Below, in pieces: positions 49,696 through 62,600 of a stretch of DNA of 64,000 nucleotides. Origin of the DNA: Mya arenaria (taxonomy: Eukaryota > Mollusca > Bivalvia > Myida > Myidae); contig NC_069130.1 in NCBI RefSeq assembly GCF_026914265.1, forward strand, positions 16,012,366 to 16,076,365, in the 5' to 3' direction. A program made the translations under genes and the position numbers. The notes under the pieces are model-generated. The model ran no database searches, was not told the DNA's origin, and saw only the letters and a program-made list of their open reading frames with translations. Position 1 is the stretch's first letter, and each line of letters begins with the position of its first letter.

Positions 49696-50220
49696 TACAG
49701 AGACTGGCCCGATAGCTTTAAATAAAGTCACTATCCTGTTTAAAACGCGCCCCGCACCAAGGCCGAATAAATACTAAACAAGATGCATTATCCTACAAAA
49801 ACAGCTCACATTCCACAATTTGAGTCAGCTTTAAATTTTAAAGAGAAAGGTATTCATTACAAGTTACTATCATACTTTCAATGGTACCCTTTCTTAAAGT
49901 TCCCATCGCGAAAGTCAAACCAGACGAATTATCTTTAAACGTTACCTAATTGGCCTCCCCCGCACGGGATTTTTATTATGATAAAATTCAAAGTTTAACA
50001 TTGAATTCCATGCAATAACTCATAATGTAAGAATGCATTTTTCTTGTATAACATCTATCCATGCGTATTAAATAGTTAGAGACTGACCCAAATGATTAAT
50101 GATATTTACCCAATGTTGAGCGCTTACTCAAGTGCGCATATGATCATGAACAGAACAAGTTACATATATGTATTGTTAAAAACCTTTCATTTTGACATTG
50201 TGTCTCCAATATTTACACCT
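49696..50220. other. Spacer
   Basis: No feature seen. Confidence 0.5.
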
Positions 50221-50345
50221 CAATTTCTATTCCTTAAATGAACTGCCTTTCGGCAATTGCGTTCATCAATCGATGAACGCAACATCTTTGGATATGTTCG
50301 GATCGTAATTCATTGCATAACAATATACATGAAAGCTATTGATCT
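50221..50345 (-). pseudogene. Decayed paralogue of the 50738-50944 coding segment
   Basis: Minus-strand reading gives CYAMNYDPNISKDVAFID followed by a TGA. This parallels CYAIFREPNISEDIAFIE in the neighbour 500 bases away. Nucleotide similarity covers about 120 bases (CGATGAACGCAACATCTTTG against CGATGAACGCAATATCTTCG). The stop shows it is not a working exon. Confidence 0.45.
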
Positions 50346-50737
50346 TGTTTTTGGTTGTATTGTGTCTGCAGGTCCCGTAAAATATAGATCAACACTTTTA
50401 AAAGTGTTAGTTTATTATATTTTAAATATATTGGTACCAGAAGTGTTTCAATTTTACGTTTTAAAGTGATTTCAAGTGGTTGATCTTCTCCCGCGTTATT
50501 GTGACGTCATTTGAAAAAAATGTTTACGGTTATAATCGGGTCGTTACTGAAAGGTTTTCTTAAATGAAATTAAGTATTTTTTTAACAATTCTTGAAAGGA
50601 ATATTGAACTATTGGTGTAAATATAAGGAATGAATTGTGGGGTGGATGTCGTTATCGGGGATATGAACGCAATTGGGTTGGTCAAAGTACGCGTGGAGTC
50701 CTTCGGACATTTAGAGACGCGTTTCTTTTAAGAGCAA

Positions 50738-50944
50738 CTAATCGCTGTAATTTCCATTGACATCATCTTTGAAGGCGCCAACCTTCAATAGTTTCTTTAC
50801 ACCTAGATTACACCTCATCTTCAATTTCTTAAAAGAACAGCCTGTCACCGATTGCAGATATTTTTCGATGAACGCAATATCTTCGGATATATTCGGTTCA
50901 CGAAAGATCGCATAACATTTAACATTATACTTCGACTTACACAC
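50738..50944 (-). CDS. Possible terminal exon, 68 codons, unknown (weakly TIR-like)
   Basis: The open frame ends KVGAFKDDVNGNYSD-stop. The frame conserved with the neighbouring decayed copy suggests it was once coding. The pattern KCYAIFR..ISEDIAFIEKYLQ followed by KKLKMRCNLG recalls strand A, helix A and box 2 of TIR or SEFIR domains, but key box residues are not convincing. No ATG is present at the upstream end, so it would be a 3' exon; no acceptor is certain. Product not recognised. Confidence 0.3.
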   Translation of the reverse strand: MCKSKYNVKCYAIFREPNISEDIAFIEKYLQSVTGCSFKKLKMRCNLGVKKLLKVGAFKDDVNGNYSD

Positions 50945-53020
50945 ATTTTAACCAGCCTAACTGCGTTCAATACCAACTAATGACATCAATAGCGCCATTC
51001 AGTCCTTAAATGGAAACGCGAGTGAGTGATTAACTTCTTAAACTGTACATTATACGAATTTAGGTAACAAAAAACGCGATAGAAAATAAATACTTTTAAT
51101 ATATTTTTCAATAAAAATAAGCCCTATACGAGGTGTCAATTTTTATTTTTAGAACGGGAAAGCCCTATAAACTGTATTCACTGTTACGAAATATATCTAA
51201 AAATAAATCATTTTGAGATTTGACATATATTGAAAACCCCATTTCTGTTTTTGACAAATCGGTTAGAATATGGTTGATTTTGTCATAATGAACTATCTAA
51301 TCAACCTAATACATGCTTATCAAACTAAAACAAATCGATACATAACGATCAATTGACACCATGAAACACCTAATGCATACAAAAAACGTAATCCAAACCA
51401 AAAGTTGATCCTTACAACTTATAAAGCTTACTGGGATTTCTCACGTAGAGTAAGTTATAAAAATAGCTTGAAATATTCCCCTTCAGCTAGACTAGTATAA
51501 ATTAGTAGAAAAATCCGAAGGGTCATTTAAAACTAGACAGGTGGATTGCGCGGTCGTTTATTTGATTTACTGAAATATTACAATATACCTGAAAAATATA
51601 TATCAAACGTATTATCACTTAGGATAAAACGATACGAAACAAGATAAATCAATTTTGATTTAAACAATGGGTGAAAGTTAAAATACTAAACGATTTGGTA
51701 TAAATAATTGAACAATTCAGCATTCAAGGACTACACACTTTGTTTCTGTATTATCAGTATTCAGGGATGATGAGAACGGCTCTATTGTAAATAGAACTTA
51801 GTGTTTCTTTTACTGGAATATATATGCCCGTTAAGCCGAAGATAAGCTCAATGTCTTTCTAAAACATATCGATATTTTTTTATCAGCAAAAACATAATTT
51901 TTTGTAATTTAAATCAAATTTTCAGGTACATTTAAACAAGCTGAATTTAGATTTTATTATCAAATCATGTACTTGGCATTCTAATTCCATACATTTAAAC
52001 GACGCAAAGTACAATACTTATAATTGCATTACATATAAAACCTTTCAACAATTTTCAAACTGGGCTGGCGTTCACATTTGGTCTTAATTGGATCAAAAAA
52101 CGATATAGCTAATCGGATTACTTTATCATAACTGACAAAAAGAGTGAATGAAGTCCATGATGAATGCCCATAAGGTTGACTTAAGTTGCATATCTAATAA
52201 CATTTGATATCAATCAAAGTATTCCATTTGAGAAGTGTGCCATTCGGTATTAAAATAACTAAATAACTTCATTTTTTGTATCGATATTTCCTTCTAAGCT
52301 GGCTCAAACGGTTTTTGATTCTGTCCTGCGACATAAATACTTAAAATTAAAATGAACATTCACCTTATTAATATTACGAGGTAACTGTGTTTATTTGTCT
52401 ATTTCTGGTCGGTATTTCATCAGTGTACAAGCAAATATAATGTTATTTTGTTTGAATTATTTAATTTTCATCAATGGTCACTGGACATTTGCTTTAGCGC
52501 ACGTGCAATGAAAACGAATATGAACATACAATGCACTTTTATCTTAGTTTTTTTTTATAAAAGCATCGCATTCCTTTGGGACGATTGCGGGCATCCTATC
52601 TGACCATCTTGTTAATCCGTGTACATGCAGCTATAAATTTAAATAATAACTGGATCGTCGCATTTTGATGTTTTCCGTTAAAATTTATCCGTGTAAAATA
52701 TATGTCCAGGTTTTAGATTAATATTTCAACTATAAATTTAAGACATGTGTATTTAATCCTAGCACTGTAATGTGTGCAAGTTATCCACGAGAGTCACAAA
52801 TCATCTAGTGTAAACATAAGTTAATCACTGAAGTCATCTGCGTGTTTATGTTAATATTAAATAACTTGAGCAAATATTTTGCAATACGAGATACCCGACA
52901 CAATGGATATACAAATTCCGTGTTCAATCTAATGAATAACCCATTGAGATGTAAACTTCATAACACAGTTAACAGCGAGCATTCAGCTTGTTTGGTTATA
53001 AGGTGAATGAGTTGAATTAT
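50945..53020. other. Spacer without a supported gene
   Basis: AT-rich. The 5' exons of the galaxin-like gene (including a signal peptide) should lie here or further upstream, but I could not place them. Confidence 0.4.
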
Positions 53021-53482
53021 ATTTCAGGATACTTGTTACATGCACTGGAACGGCAGTAAATGCGACTGGTGAGGATGTTTTGTTAATTTCAATTATATTC
53101 TGAAATTGTGACATAATTTGAAACAAACAGATTGAAAAATATGTAACATGATTGTTAAATATGTTTTAACTTGCTTCAATGTGTTTAATATTTAAAGATG
53201 AAATCCGTAATGCTATGTAGAACATGCTAAAATGGTCTTATTTTTTGTAATTTTATTTTTTTAAGTTTGTGGTATAACACAAATAAATGCAAATACAGAA
53301 ATCTGCTGCGGAAGCCTTCCTCATGGAAGGTTCAGAGGCGGACACGAGTTTGGATGTTTTCAAGGTTAGGATTAAAAGGTGTTTTTTTCCGTAGTTCACA
53401 GTTCACCCAAACGATTTTGTCTTAGAACTGCTATTTGATTACATTTTGATGTTGTTATTTATCATATTATTGTTGCTGTTAA

Positions 53483-53484
53483 TA

Positions 53485-53528
<44 letters not shown>

Positions 53529-53591
53529 CATGATGATCATGATGATCATGATGAATATTGGTGATGATGATGATGATAATGATGATGAATC

Positions 53592-53622
<31 letters not shown>

Positions 53623-53795
53623 CGCTGCTGCTGTTGCTGCTGCTGTTGAAGATGATGATGATGATAATGATGACGATGGTGATGATGATCATGATGACTA
53701 TTATTATGATGATGATTCATGATGAATCATAATGAATCATGAATCATAATGAATAATGATGATGATGATGATAATGATGATGATGATGATGATGA
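53483..53795. repeat. (GAT)n microsatellite abutting a 3' splice site
   Basis: About 310 bases of ATGATGATG with interruptions (CTGCTGTTGCTG, AATCATGAATCATAAT). It ends about 20 bases before the acceptor TATTTCACAG at 53813. Poly-His and poly-Met frames over it are artefacts. Confidence 0.95.
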
Positions 53796-56700
53796 AAAAA
53801 AAATATTTCACAGAGAAAATTTTCAACAAAACTGAAAAAGTTGCTTGTGGCGATGGACTGGAACTCATAACCAGTGTGGAAGAGATATACACGAAAGACT
53901 TCATCTGTTGTTTTGGCCAGTTTCATATAAAGGAGAATGATGACGGTAAGAATTATTCTGCTTTCACTACTACACTCAAGATTATTAAAAAATCAAAATA
54001 ATTGACTATTCGTCTTTCCAAGAAATATAACACGAATCCCTACATCCAAATTTATAATTTGCAATACCTTTTATAAAAGAAGTAAACTTAAACGATTATT
54101 CGGACTTCTCCCGATGTAATATTAGAAAAATGGTATGTTTAATAAATATATATACACCCATTTTGGCTTACTTAAGATGTGATTTTTATTGCAACTAATA
54201 GGATGCTGTCGTGGTGATAAGGAGCGGTTTTACAAACGCAGATTGCAAGAGTGTTGCAATGGTGTCGTGGTCGATCGCAAGGTCGGTACGGCTCAGGTGT
54301 GTCGCGGAACAGAACTTGTGGATAGAAATGCGAGAATCTATAGAGTACGTCAATGCACAGGACCAAACGGACAAAAAACAGAATATGACCCAAGCAGTTA
54401 TGTTTGCTGCACACAAACCGGTAGGCTGTAATATCAATTTCCTGTTCGCATTCCAGTTAAATGCAATTACCTGAATATTTGTTAATACCGCTTATTTTGA
54501 TGTATGTTGTATTTCTATGACGTTTGTGGTATTGTGTTTCTCTCATAAAGTTTGTGTTACGTCTTTGTAGTCCCTGTAATTGCCGTTGTATTATTAATAG
54601 CTGTATCACCATCACAGTTACTCTTGTTTTCAACCAAATGGCAAAATAAATCAAATGAAGTGTCTTATTGTTATTGAAGGGATTACACAATTATCTTCTT
54701 ACTGTTCATTTCAGGTCTTATAATAGCAAAACCGGGACCAGGGCAATACTTCTTTCACGATGATGGCGTATATAATTCTTATATAATGCAACTGATACGT
54801 CTAAAGAATGGCTGTAACGTTGTTGTCCAGCAAGGCATCAAATTATGTGGGAGTGGTAAGCATTATTAAACGTAGGGCTGAGGCAGGAGTTTGGTATCTG
54901 AGGGGTAAAGCTTCTCGGGAAGGGGAGGCAACTTTGAACGTTGTTCTAAAATGAAGTATATGTGGATGAAGTGTAGTTAGGGGAATTTGATGATCCACCT
55001 ACAATAAAGCATGAAGTTTGAATGGAACAGTTTGGTGTTTTATTTTCAACTTTTACTCCGCTTTTGACAATGACAATTTAGTATGTGGGTGGGGCTAGGC
55101 ATAGAGTGGTGCGTTATAAATGTATCTCAACTTCAATTATCGAATAGTTTTATTCACAAAAATGTTCCAATAGGGATCACTGGAACATGTCATAAATGGT
55201 TTTGTGTATTTTGTAATTTAATAAAAACAAATATATCAATAAGGTTTTTTTCAAATGTTAAGCCAAAAGATACTCGTACATGTTGTGAACTTTTATTTCC
55301 TTTATCTGCATATATTCTTAATGGTCCAATGCAAAACAATATTAAATTATTATCATTCCATCTGACTGCAGCTTTTATCATAAAGCGAAGTCAATTTTAT
55401 GACATCTACTGCTGTGACGGTGTTGTTCATCAATTAGAAAAGAGCAAATGGAATGTTGTGGGACAAAGATGTATAACTACACAAGCCAAACATGCTGCAA
55501 CAACACTATTCCCAACGGTTATCAGGGGTGTTGTCTAGGACGTAAGAACTAAATAGAGTTCCTATATTTCAAAACCATATTAATACAATTTAGTTTATGC
55601 TTTCTGGTGGTTTATAGAGAATTATCAGGGATATAACTACTGTAACAGTGAAAATATCAAATTGATGATGTTCAATGTTTTGAAAATTGAGCCCGCTCTC
55701 AGTTCCAAGTCAAACGTCAGCGCACAGAGGGTTGGGACACAATTTCTACGACGTCATTTCCATGTTGTTCAAATATTGTGTAATGAAATGCCTTTTAACT
55801 CCAATTTTACACATATAATTAATGATTTATTGTTTGTGTTAGTGGAAGATAGCAATATATCTAACCTCGCGAACACCAAAATTAATCACGTCAGTGAGTA
55901 CGTCACTCGTGAACTATATATTATGATGCTCACTCGGTCACGATCTTACACTGAAACAAGCAAGTATCCCCTATTCATATTTATAAACCATTCACGTTAT
56001 TCATTCATTTATAATACTTCTACAAAGGGTCTCTGTCAAGTGTTATCCAGTCACAAATATACAACGAAAATAACGGGAACAAGCTCCTTAGGCAAACAAT
56101 AATAAATAAACCCTATTTAGATACATAAGCTATGGGATCAAACGACAAAAGCGTAAACAGACCACAAACACACCATACATGCATCTACATGACTTCATCA
56201 AAACATGTACACGATTTTATCGTTGCCTTAGATGGCACAAAGCCTTAGTAACCCCCTAGCAATAGTACGTTTTGGGCTTTTTGTCTCGGTCATTACACTA
56301 CAGTAGACATAAAAAAAAAAGTGACAGCAAACTTCTGAAAAATATCATTAGGTGGGAAGGCTTGACTTTTGTCTGAAATATTAAATAATGTTTGTCATCA
56401 ATTTGGATCTTTGTTTATATCCAATCGCGAGTGCACTTTACGTATATTTCTATATTCATCACTATAACAAGTACTATAGCAAGTATTCATCGCATTTGTT
56501 CCACGTATATTTTAACATAAAGGAAAGCGAAACACATGGGCGATTTGTTTACACTCTAGTCGTCAAGATTTGTAAAAAAAACGATGTTAAAAGAGAGGAC
56601 AATAAAAGCGACTTAGCTTTAGGGTCGGTCGTCAAAAGTCCTCGAATTTAGGATCCGTAGAAAAGTTAATTATATCGGCCGTTTGAGCGGAAGATTACAC

Positions 56701-57786
56701 AATGGTATGCATTATTAAACTTATAACCGCACGCAAACAACAAGATAACAGGTATATAAATTGCATCGCATTTAAAAATTGAATGCTTTCAGATACACCT
56801 TACATTCTGAAGGCCGAAGAATGTTGTGAAAACAAGGTCACCAACAGATCCAAGGAGCTGTGTTGCAAAAAACAATATTGTGACGCAGACGCATCCTTCC
56901 CACTACAGATGTTGCAACATTAACCGTGCATGGACAACCTACAACGAGTTTGATCCTCCCAAAGTAAGTGAAATTTAATGGAAACTTGCAGTAAAATTTA
57001 AATACCCAACTCCATTATCTAGTCGTTTTACCGTTTGTGTTATTAAAAATATCCGATGATCAACTAATCGTTTGGATTATTAATAAAATATAAATGACAG
57101 ACAAGCCGACATGGAGCGACCAAGTATATACTGTTTTATTTCTTCGTTTATGTGTTTATGTTGTCTAATGTAAGTATGCAACCTTTTAAAATGTTAGTTA
57201 TAGTAAGTTCTTGGTTGCTAGGGTTATTTATAAAGTTTAACTGTAATGTTTTTTTTGTTTTTTTTTCATACTCTATGTTTTAAACAAAAAAAAACTATGT
57301 TCATTATAGGAGTGTCTTTTGACACATATAAGAAAAAAACATTGCATAACAATCCGACAAAAACAGGAAGTAGATCGGGAGGGAATCAAAACACAGAAAG
57401 TGAAACTACAGAGAGAAGCCCATTAGAAGAATGTCCGTTCACAGAATGTTTTGATAGGGAACTAAATCAACGTTCAACTTGCAAAAAGTTTTTGGTATGG
57501 AACAAATTAAATGATGTAAAATCGGTTTATTTGCTTACAGCAAATGTTTTGGCTACTTAAAATAATCATTTCTAACATAAAAAAAATCGGAATCTTGCTT
57601 TCAGTTAAATAAATTATGAGAAATAAAATATGATTGTTTGTCTCGGATTTTCCTTTTCAAAATTCAAGAAATGTTCAAAGTTATATCTCATTTTATAAGA
57701 TATTTAAAGTCTAGTTATTTGAGACGAAAAAGAATGTTAAAAATATCCCAGCATGTGTTTTATTGTTCTTACAGAGCTTGACCAAC

Positions 57787-57827
57787 AAAATTTACGTCGT
57801 CAATAACAACTTGACGACGTAAATTTT
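57787..57827. repeat. Perfect 17-bp inverted repeat with 7-base loop
   Basis: AAAATTTACGTCGTCAA, loop TAACAAC, TTGACGACGTAAATTTT. It lies at the start of the last galaxin-like exon and contains one of its stop codons in the loop (TAA), so it may be a later insertion or a templated mutation that broke the frame. Confidence 0.9.
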
Positions 57828-58739
57828 ACGGATGATGGATAAAATCTTAACGTAGCAATTATCCAGCCGGATGCATTTCTCAACAAGAAAGTCACAATGT
57901 TTTTGCCTTACATATGTCCATGTCTCGACAGTGGCCATGTGTACACGTTATTTACAAACAGGGGTTGGGTTCGAAATTTGACCAAAGACGGAAACCTTGA
58001 ATTCACAAACTTTCAAACAATAAGGAAAAACGGTTAGTGGGGCGGACAAATTTACATGCACAATTAGGCGAAAACATTCTGATTTCTACAATTCATGGAG
58101 AGTGTCACCTGTTCGTTGAAAGTAATATAGTCGAGAAAAACATTGATGCTTAACGGTGGATGAGAACATATTGTTATGTAGAGGAGCCAATCAAATCAAA
58201 TCTTACTATGGAACGTCATAGTAAGTTGAGGAACAAAATCTATTGAAAATATATTCAACTCAACACAGTCTTACAGTGGAATGAAAAGTCGTCCACCTAT
58301 TCGGGGAATGATAGTTATTTGCTTACATCTTCAAGGGAACTGGATATAAATGTTGAAACGGGATTACTGCAAGAAATCAGTTTCAACTCGATTGTGAAGA
58401 AAATTATTATCTCATATAGTTCATTTTATGTTAAGACTAAAAGTTGATGTCCAATAGGACCAAAATCTCTAATCTCCGATGAGAGACGGACACCATAAGT
58501 TCAACTAATCCTAGGTAACAACCTTTATTACATAATGCCATCCAGTTATGTTGCATTGGTTTTATGAACCAACACATCATTAAGCGCATCATAGGTCATT
58601 ATGTATATAAAGCAAGTGATTTAACTGTACAATTCGTTACTTTTTCATTACAAAATTGATTGGGTTCATATCTTGTTTTATCCTAAGCATCTCAGATACA
58701 AATTGCATTACTAATCAAAAAAGTTATATATGTTGTTTT

Positions 58740-59640
58740 TTACTTCAATGCAGCAGACAAATGGGGTATGATATGGGTGCAACTGAGATGAACAATCGAT
58801 TAAAATAAGCTTCTTGCCATTTTTAATTGTTCATGTATGTCAATGACTTCGAAGATACTATACATAATGATTTGGTACAGTCATGTTACAGTTTTTCCTG
58901 CAAGTTTATACTGACGAAGTAGACATTTTTTGCTGATTCGGTACAAAGAATTCGATTCAAATTTAATTATATTTCGTGAATTCTGTAACAGATGGAAATT
59001 ATAGGTCAATAGAGAAAAGGCTAAAGTTTTAATCTTTCGAAAAAGTGGCAGAATGCTAGATATATAACGTATTTACAATGATGGTAATTTTATTAATTTA
59101 GTTCGCAATTTACCGTATGTCTGAAGAGAATTTACGACAGGTGTTTGTGTAAGTAAAAAGAACACTGTCTGGATAGGCAAAACAGGCAATTTAAATAAAA
59201 AAAACATTATTTAAATAATTTTACAAAAAAATACAGCCGGTCATGAAAAAGAGCAGTTAACTTATGAAGTCTATGATATATATGGATGGATCTGTTATCT
59301 AGGATACCCCCAAAAGGATTGTAAGCGAAAGCGTCCATATTGGTAGGGTTTATTTATACTCATATGGAATAGTTAATATGGAATGTTCTGATTATTAGTA
59401 ACACATGCACAAGAGAACACAAATCGTTGTTTTTAAAATTATAAAACAAAGTACTGAAACATGTCTACGAAGTTAAAATTTTGCAATGTGTATTAAGAAA
59501 TTCTTTACATACTTAGAATTTTATCACGTTGGCTAATTTAGGCTGTCAGAGACAATTTGTACCTTTGAAATAGGATCAAAGAATCTTTATTTCAGAATTA
59601 ACTTGATTTGTATTAATTTTAATGTCCAATCTTAAAATAA
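58740..59640 (+). mobile_element. Decayed LINE reverse-transcriptase fragment
   Basis: Broken frames give FMYVNDFEDTIHNDL, then LYTDEVDIF (in place of the YADD-type catalytic motif), then EFCNRWKL.VNREKAKVLIFRK, in the order and spacing of LINE reverse transcriptases. Around 59460-59510 a weak VKILQCVLRNSLHT matches the usual downstream region. Many stops and frameshifts; no UTR or target duplication identified. Confidence 0.65.
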
Positions 59641-62600
59641 AGACTTATTTGAACAGTATTAAAATTAGATTAAACATAGGACTCGGTAGATGGAATAGAA
59701 CTCTTTTGAAGTAAATACCTTGTCAAATATGTACGGTACTTGAAGAGAAGTTCGAATAGTTTTGTTAATGCAAAATGTATGTTGAAATAAGTAATAATTA
59801 TCTACCTATAAATCATCGAATGCATTTATATATAATTGTATATACCACTTTTAAACTAAGAAATAGAAATGATCAGTTATTTACAAAATGCACGTTCCCA
59901 TTCGGATTGCTATCATTTCGAGACATTTTACAATGTTAAAAATACAGGTTCCAGTTATATGCTAAATGTGTGCATCTTATGTCAATGTACTCCAAAACTC
60001 ACAGTGTAACTGCTTTAATCGATTACAAAATTGTTTTATTTTGTATTCATCAATACCAATTATCATGATATCAGTTTGTGTACTTGGAAACGATGACATT
60101 GGGACGCGATTTTACGACGATTTACTAATTTTGGGAAGATTTGCTCATTTTGCAAGATTTTTGGAAGATGCAGGACTTTATTTATATGGTTTCATTGCAC
60201 ATTGCATGATAGATAGGAAAAACTAATGATGTTAAGAAGCGACATCGGATTGGTTAAATTGAAAAAAAAAACATTTCACAATTGAAAACGAAACTAACAG
60301 CGTAGCCAATTTCAGATCCAATAAATTGTAGCTTTCATTGGGCTATATTTGTGAATTTTCGAAAATAAGGTTTGGTTTATTCTTATACTCAGTAAAAACA
60401 AACTTGCATAATTGTGCCGGATTTGTTAATTAAGTGTTTTCGTTTGTTTTAGTTGTATTGAACACATTTTAAAATTGAAACATCATTAAAAAGACCAGTC
60501 AGCTTAGCTTGTTGGAAAGTAAGATATATTTAAGAGGCTTTAATCAACCTGTGTTTGCTTTCTTCATTCCTAAGTTTCAGGACATGAATATGCCCAAGCC
60601 GAGAATGCACCTTTAATGTTCTCGTAATTGTTTCTCAGAAATGGCGATGTGTTCGCAGTATTAAAGGAATTGAAGAGAGTTATAAATGTACACAGTCTAT
60701 ATATGTCTTAAAATGAGTAGAGTGTGAAACGCTGCTGACACCTTACAGACAGGACAGTTAAGAAGAGAGGTAATACTAAAAGGAATGGTGATTCGACTGA
60801 CACCTATATAAGTATGAACTTGGCATCAAATTGTTGTATGAAATCTATCAAATTTCCACATTTCCAAAACCGTATTGACCGAACGGACAAACATATTACA
60901 ATCATGATCATAATTATTAGTTCTCGGTTTAATTGTATAAAGTTTAACATATCTGTTGCTTTGCAAGTACGATATGTGGTCGGGATTTAAACATTAAGAC
61001 AAATTGAAACACATTTGATAGATAAACCAATACAAAGTTTAAACCAAATGGATTTAATCATTAAATGTTTATATGATACACACAGTTAATCTTATACAAA
61101 TAGCTTTTTACCTCTTCGTGTCGTTTAAAATACACTTAAGGGATTTCGGATAATTGCGGGTAAATTTTTGAATTGGGGCTTTTTACCATGTTTAAGTTTC
61201 TGATTTAGGATTGGAAGCAAACATTGTAACAATGATACATATTCTAAGAAAATAATTTGGTTAATATATTTAAGCATTCAAACATGTTATACTGGCATGG
61301 CGGTACTATATGTAATGTACATTAGACAGTGATATAATAAATTCAGCAACAAAAACCACTGTTTTATACACAACAACACATTTATAACGATGTAGCCCAA
61401 CTGTTAAACCGACGGTTTTTCTTAGATTTGATTTTGGTTATGTTTGCTACTAAGTCATATAGACTAGAGTATTTCCCGTCCCCCGGGATGTTTTGGCAGA
61501 AGAAATTAGTTGTTTTTTTCTCGCCCGTTTTTACATTCTCACTCTTTTTAATCAGGAAAATTCGAAGCGGTGTTTCAAAAATAATACATGTGTCGATTTA
61601 AACAGCACAGACACAAGTTCATATAAAAGAAGCAAAAGGCTCCTACACCGTAAGATAATTAACCCCCCCCCAAACAAAAAAGACTACAAACAAAAACAAA
61701 AAAAACAAAAAACAACAACAACAAACACAAACACTTCATTAATGTTCTAGTTTTTCTCAAGCGGGTTAAACCAAAAATCATATTTTATAGAGTATGCCCA
61801 AACCATGAAATTGATTATATTATGAGACGAGTTACTTATTTTTTGTATTTTTTTAGTTTTACGTTAAGCTCTATCCATAGACATTCAATTTCAGTCAAAA
61901 TAGTTCCACGGTGCGTATCCATATCGGTACCCTCTTTGCGAAATCTACTGAAACGGTACCCTTTTCGCACAAGGTCATTCTCTGCTGACAAAAATCGGCA
62001 ATGGACAACAATCAAGTTAATGTTCATTCTACTGATGAAAGGAGGTATGTCATGTGCAAAAGAAGTATACCTCGGAACACTGGAATGTTAAATATATGTC
62101 TTTTTTGTAATCTGCCCATTTTTCAATAACTGAAACTCACAATAAGCTACACAATATCGATATGTCTTGCCTCGCCCACCGCCTCTGCATGTTCTGCGGG
62201 CTTAAATGAACCACTGGTTTGCTAATGGGCATATATATATTCATACAAATTGCAATAATTTGTCAAAGATATACGTAAAATTCAATAAAACACCCTACTT
62301 TCGGTTTCACAGAGGCACGGGTAATCTCTTTGCTATTGATGTTTTATATCAAATGTATCCTCTCTCTCATTTTCTTTTCAAGCAATAGTAAGAGTGATAT
62401 GTTGATTAACGGAAACTTTGTTTACGGCTATCATTCAAAGAAACTTACAAAATTCAGCATATTTACCGCCCTGTTCTAAGTTTGTTAAAATTGGTGGATG
62501 TAATTCAGTCATTTCATTGCAAAGCGACTCTACTATGAAAACAATTGAAAGAAAGGTTACCTGTGATATAAAAAATCAATATCAAGAGGTTACCGGTACT

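Larger units (their letters stand above)
53028..58440 (+). pseudogene. Galaxin-like double-cysteine secreted protein gene, 3' half broken
   Basis: Exons seen: 53028-53068, 53299-53364, 53814-53945, 54202-54420, 54715-54855, 55372-55541, 56793-56963, and a final long exon from 57775. The first five have correct GT-AG sites, and every internal junction is phase 1-1, as in shuffled extracellular modules. They encode paired-cysteine motifs (GTAVNATEICCGSLPHG, DFICCFGQFH, QECCNGVVVD, SSYVCCTQTG), the signature of galaxins, first described as coral skeleton matrix proteins and later reported more widely. Exon 55372-55541 has CCDGVVHQ then, one base out of frame, ECCGTKMYNYTSQTCCNN and NGYQGCCLG. 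Exon 56793-56963 changes frame before RCCNINRAWTTYNEF. The last exon has stops between LDQQNLRRQ, QLDDVNFTDDG and NLNVAIIQPDAFLNKK, and again later. No start exon was found. Likely a decaying paralogue, although isolated frameshifts could be assembly errors. Confidence 0.7.

Noticed and set aside
53439..53720. Histidine-rich open frame on the minus strand
   Set aside because: It is the translation of the (GAT)n microsatellite and its reverse frame; no unique coding sequence.
55083..55538. 151-codon open frame read as one gene
   Set aside because: Only its last third is a galaxin-like exon, entered by a splice acceptor at 55371; the rest is intron, and the end of the frame is reached through a frameshift.
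55662..56102. 146-codon open frame on the plus strand
   Set aside because: It lies in an intron of the galaxin-like gene, has AT-driven composition and no family resemblance. Length alone is weak evidence, though it could be checked by transcript data.
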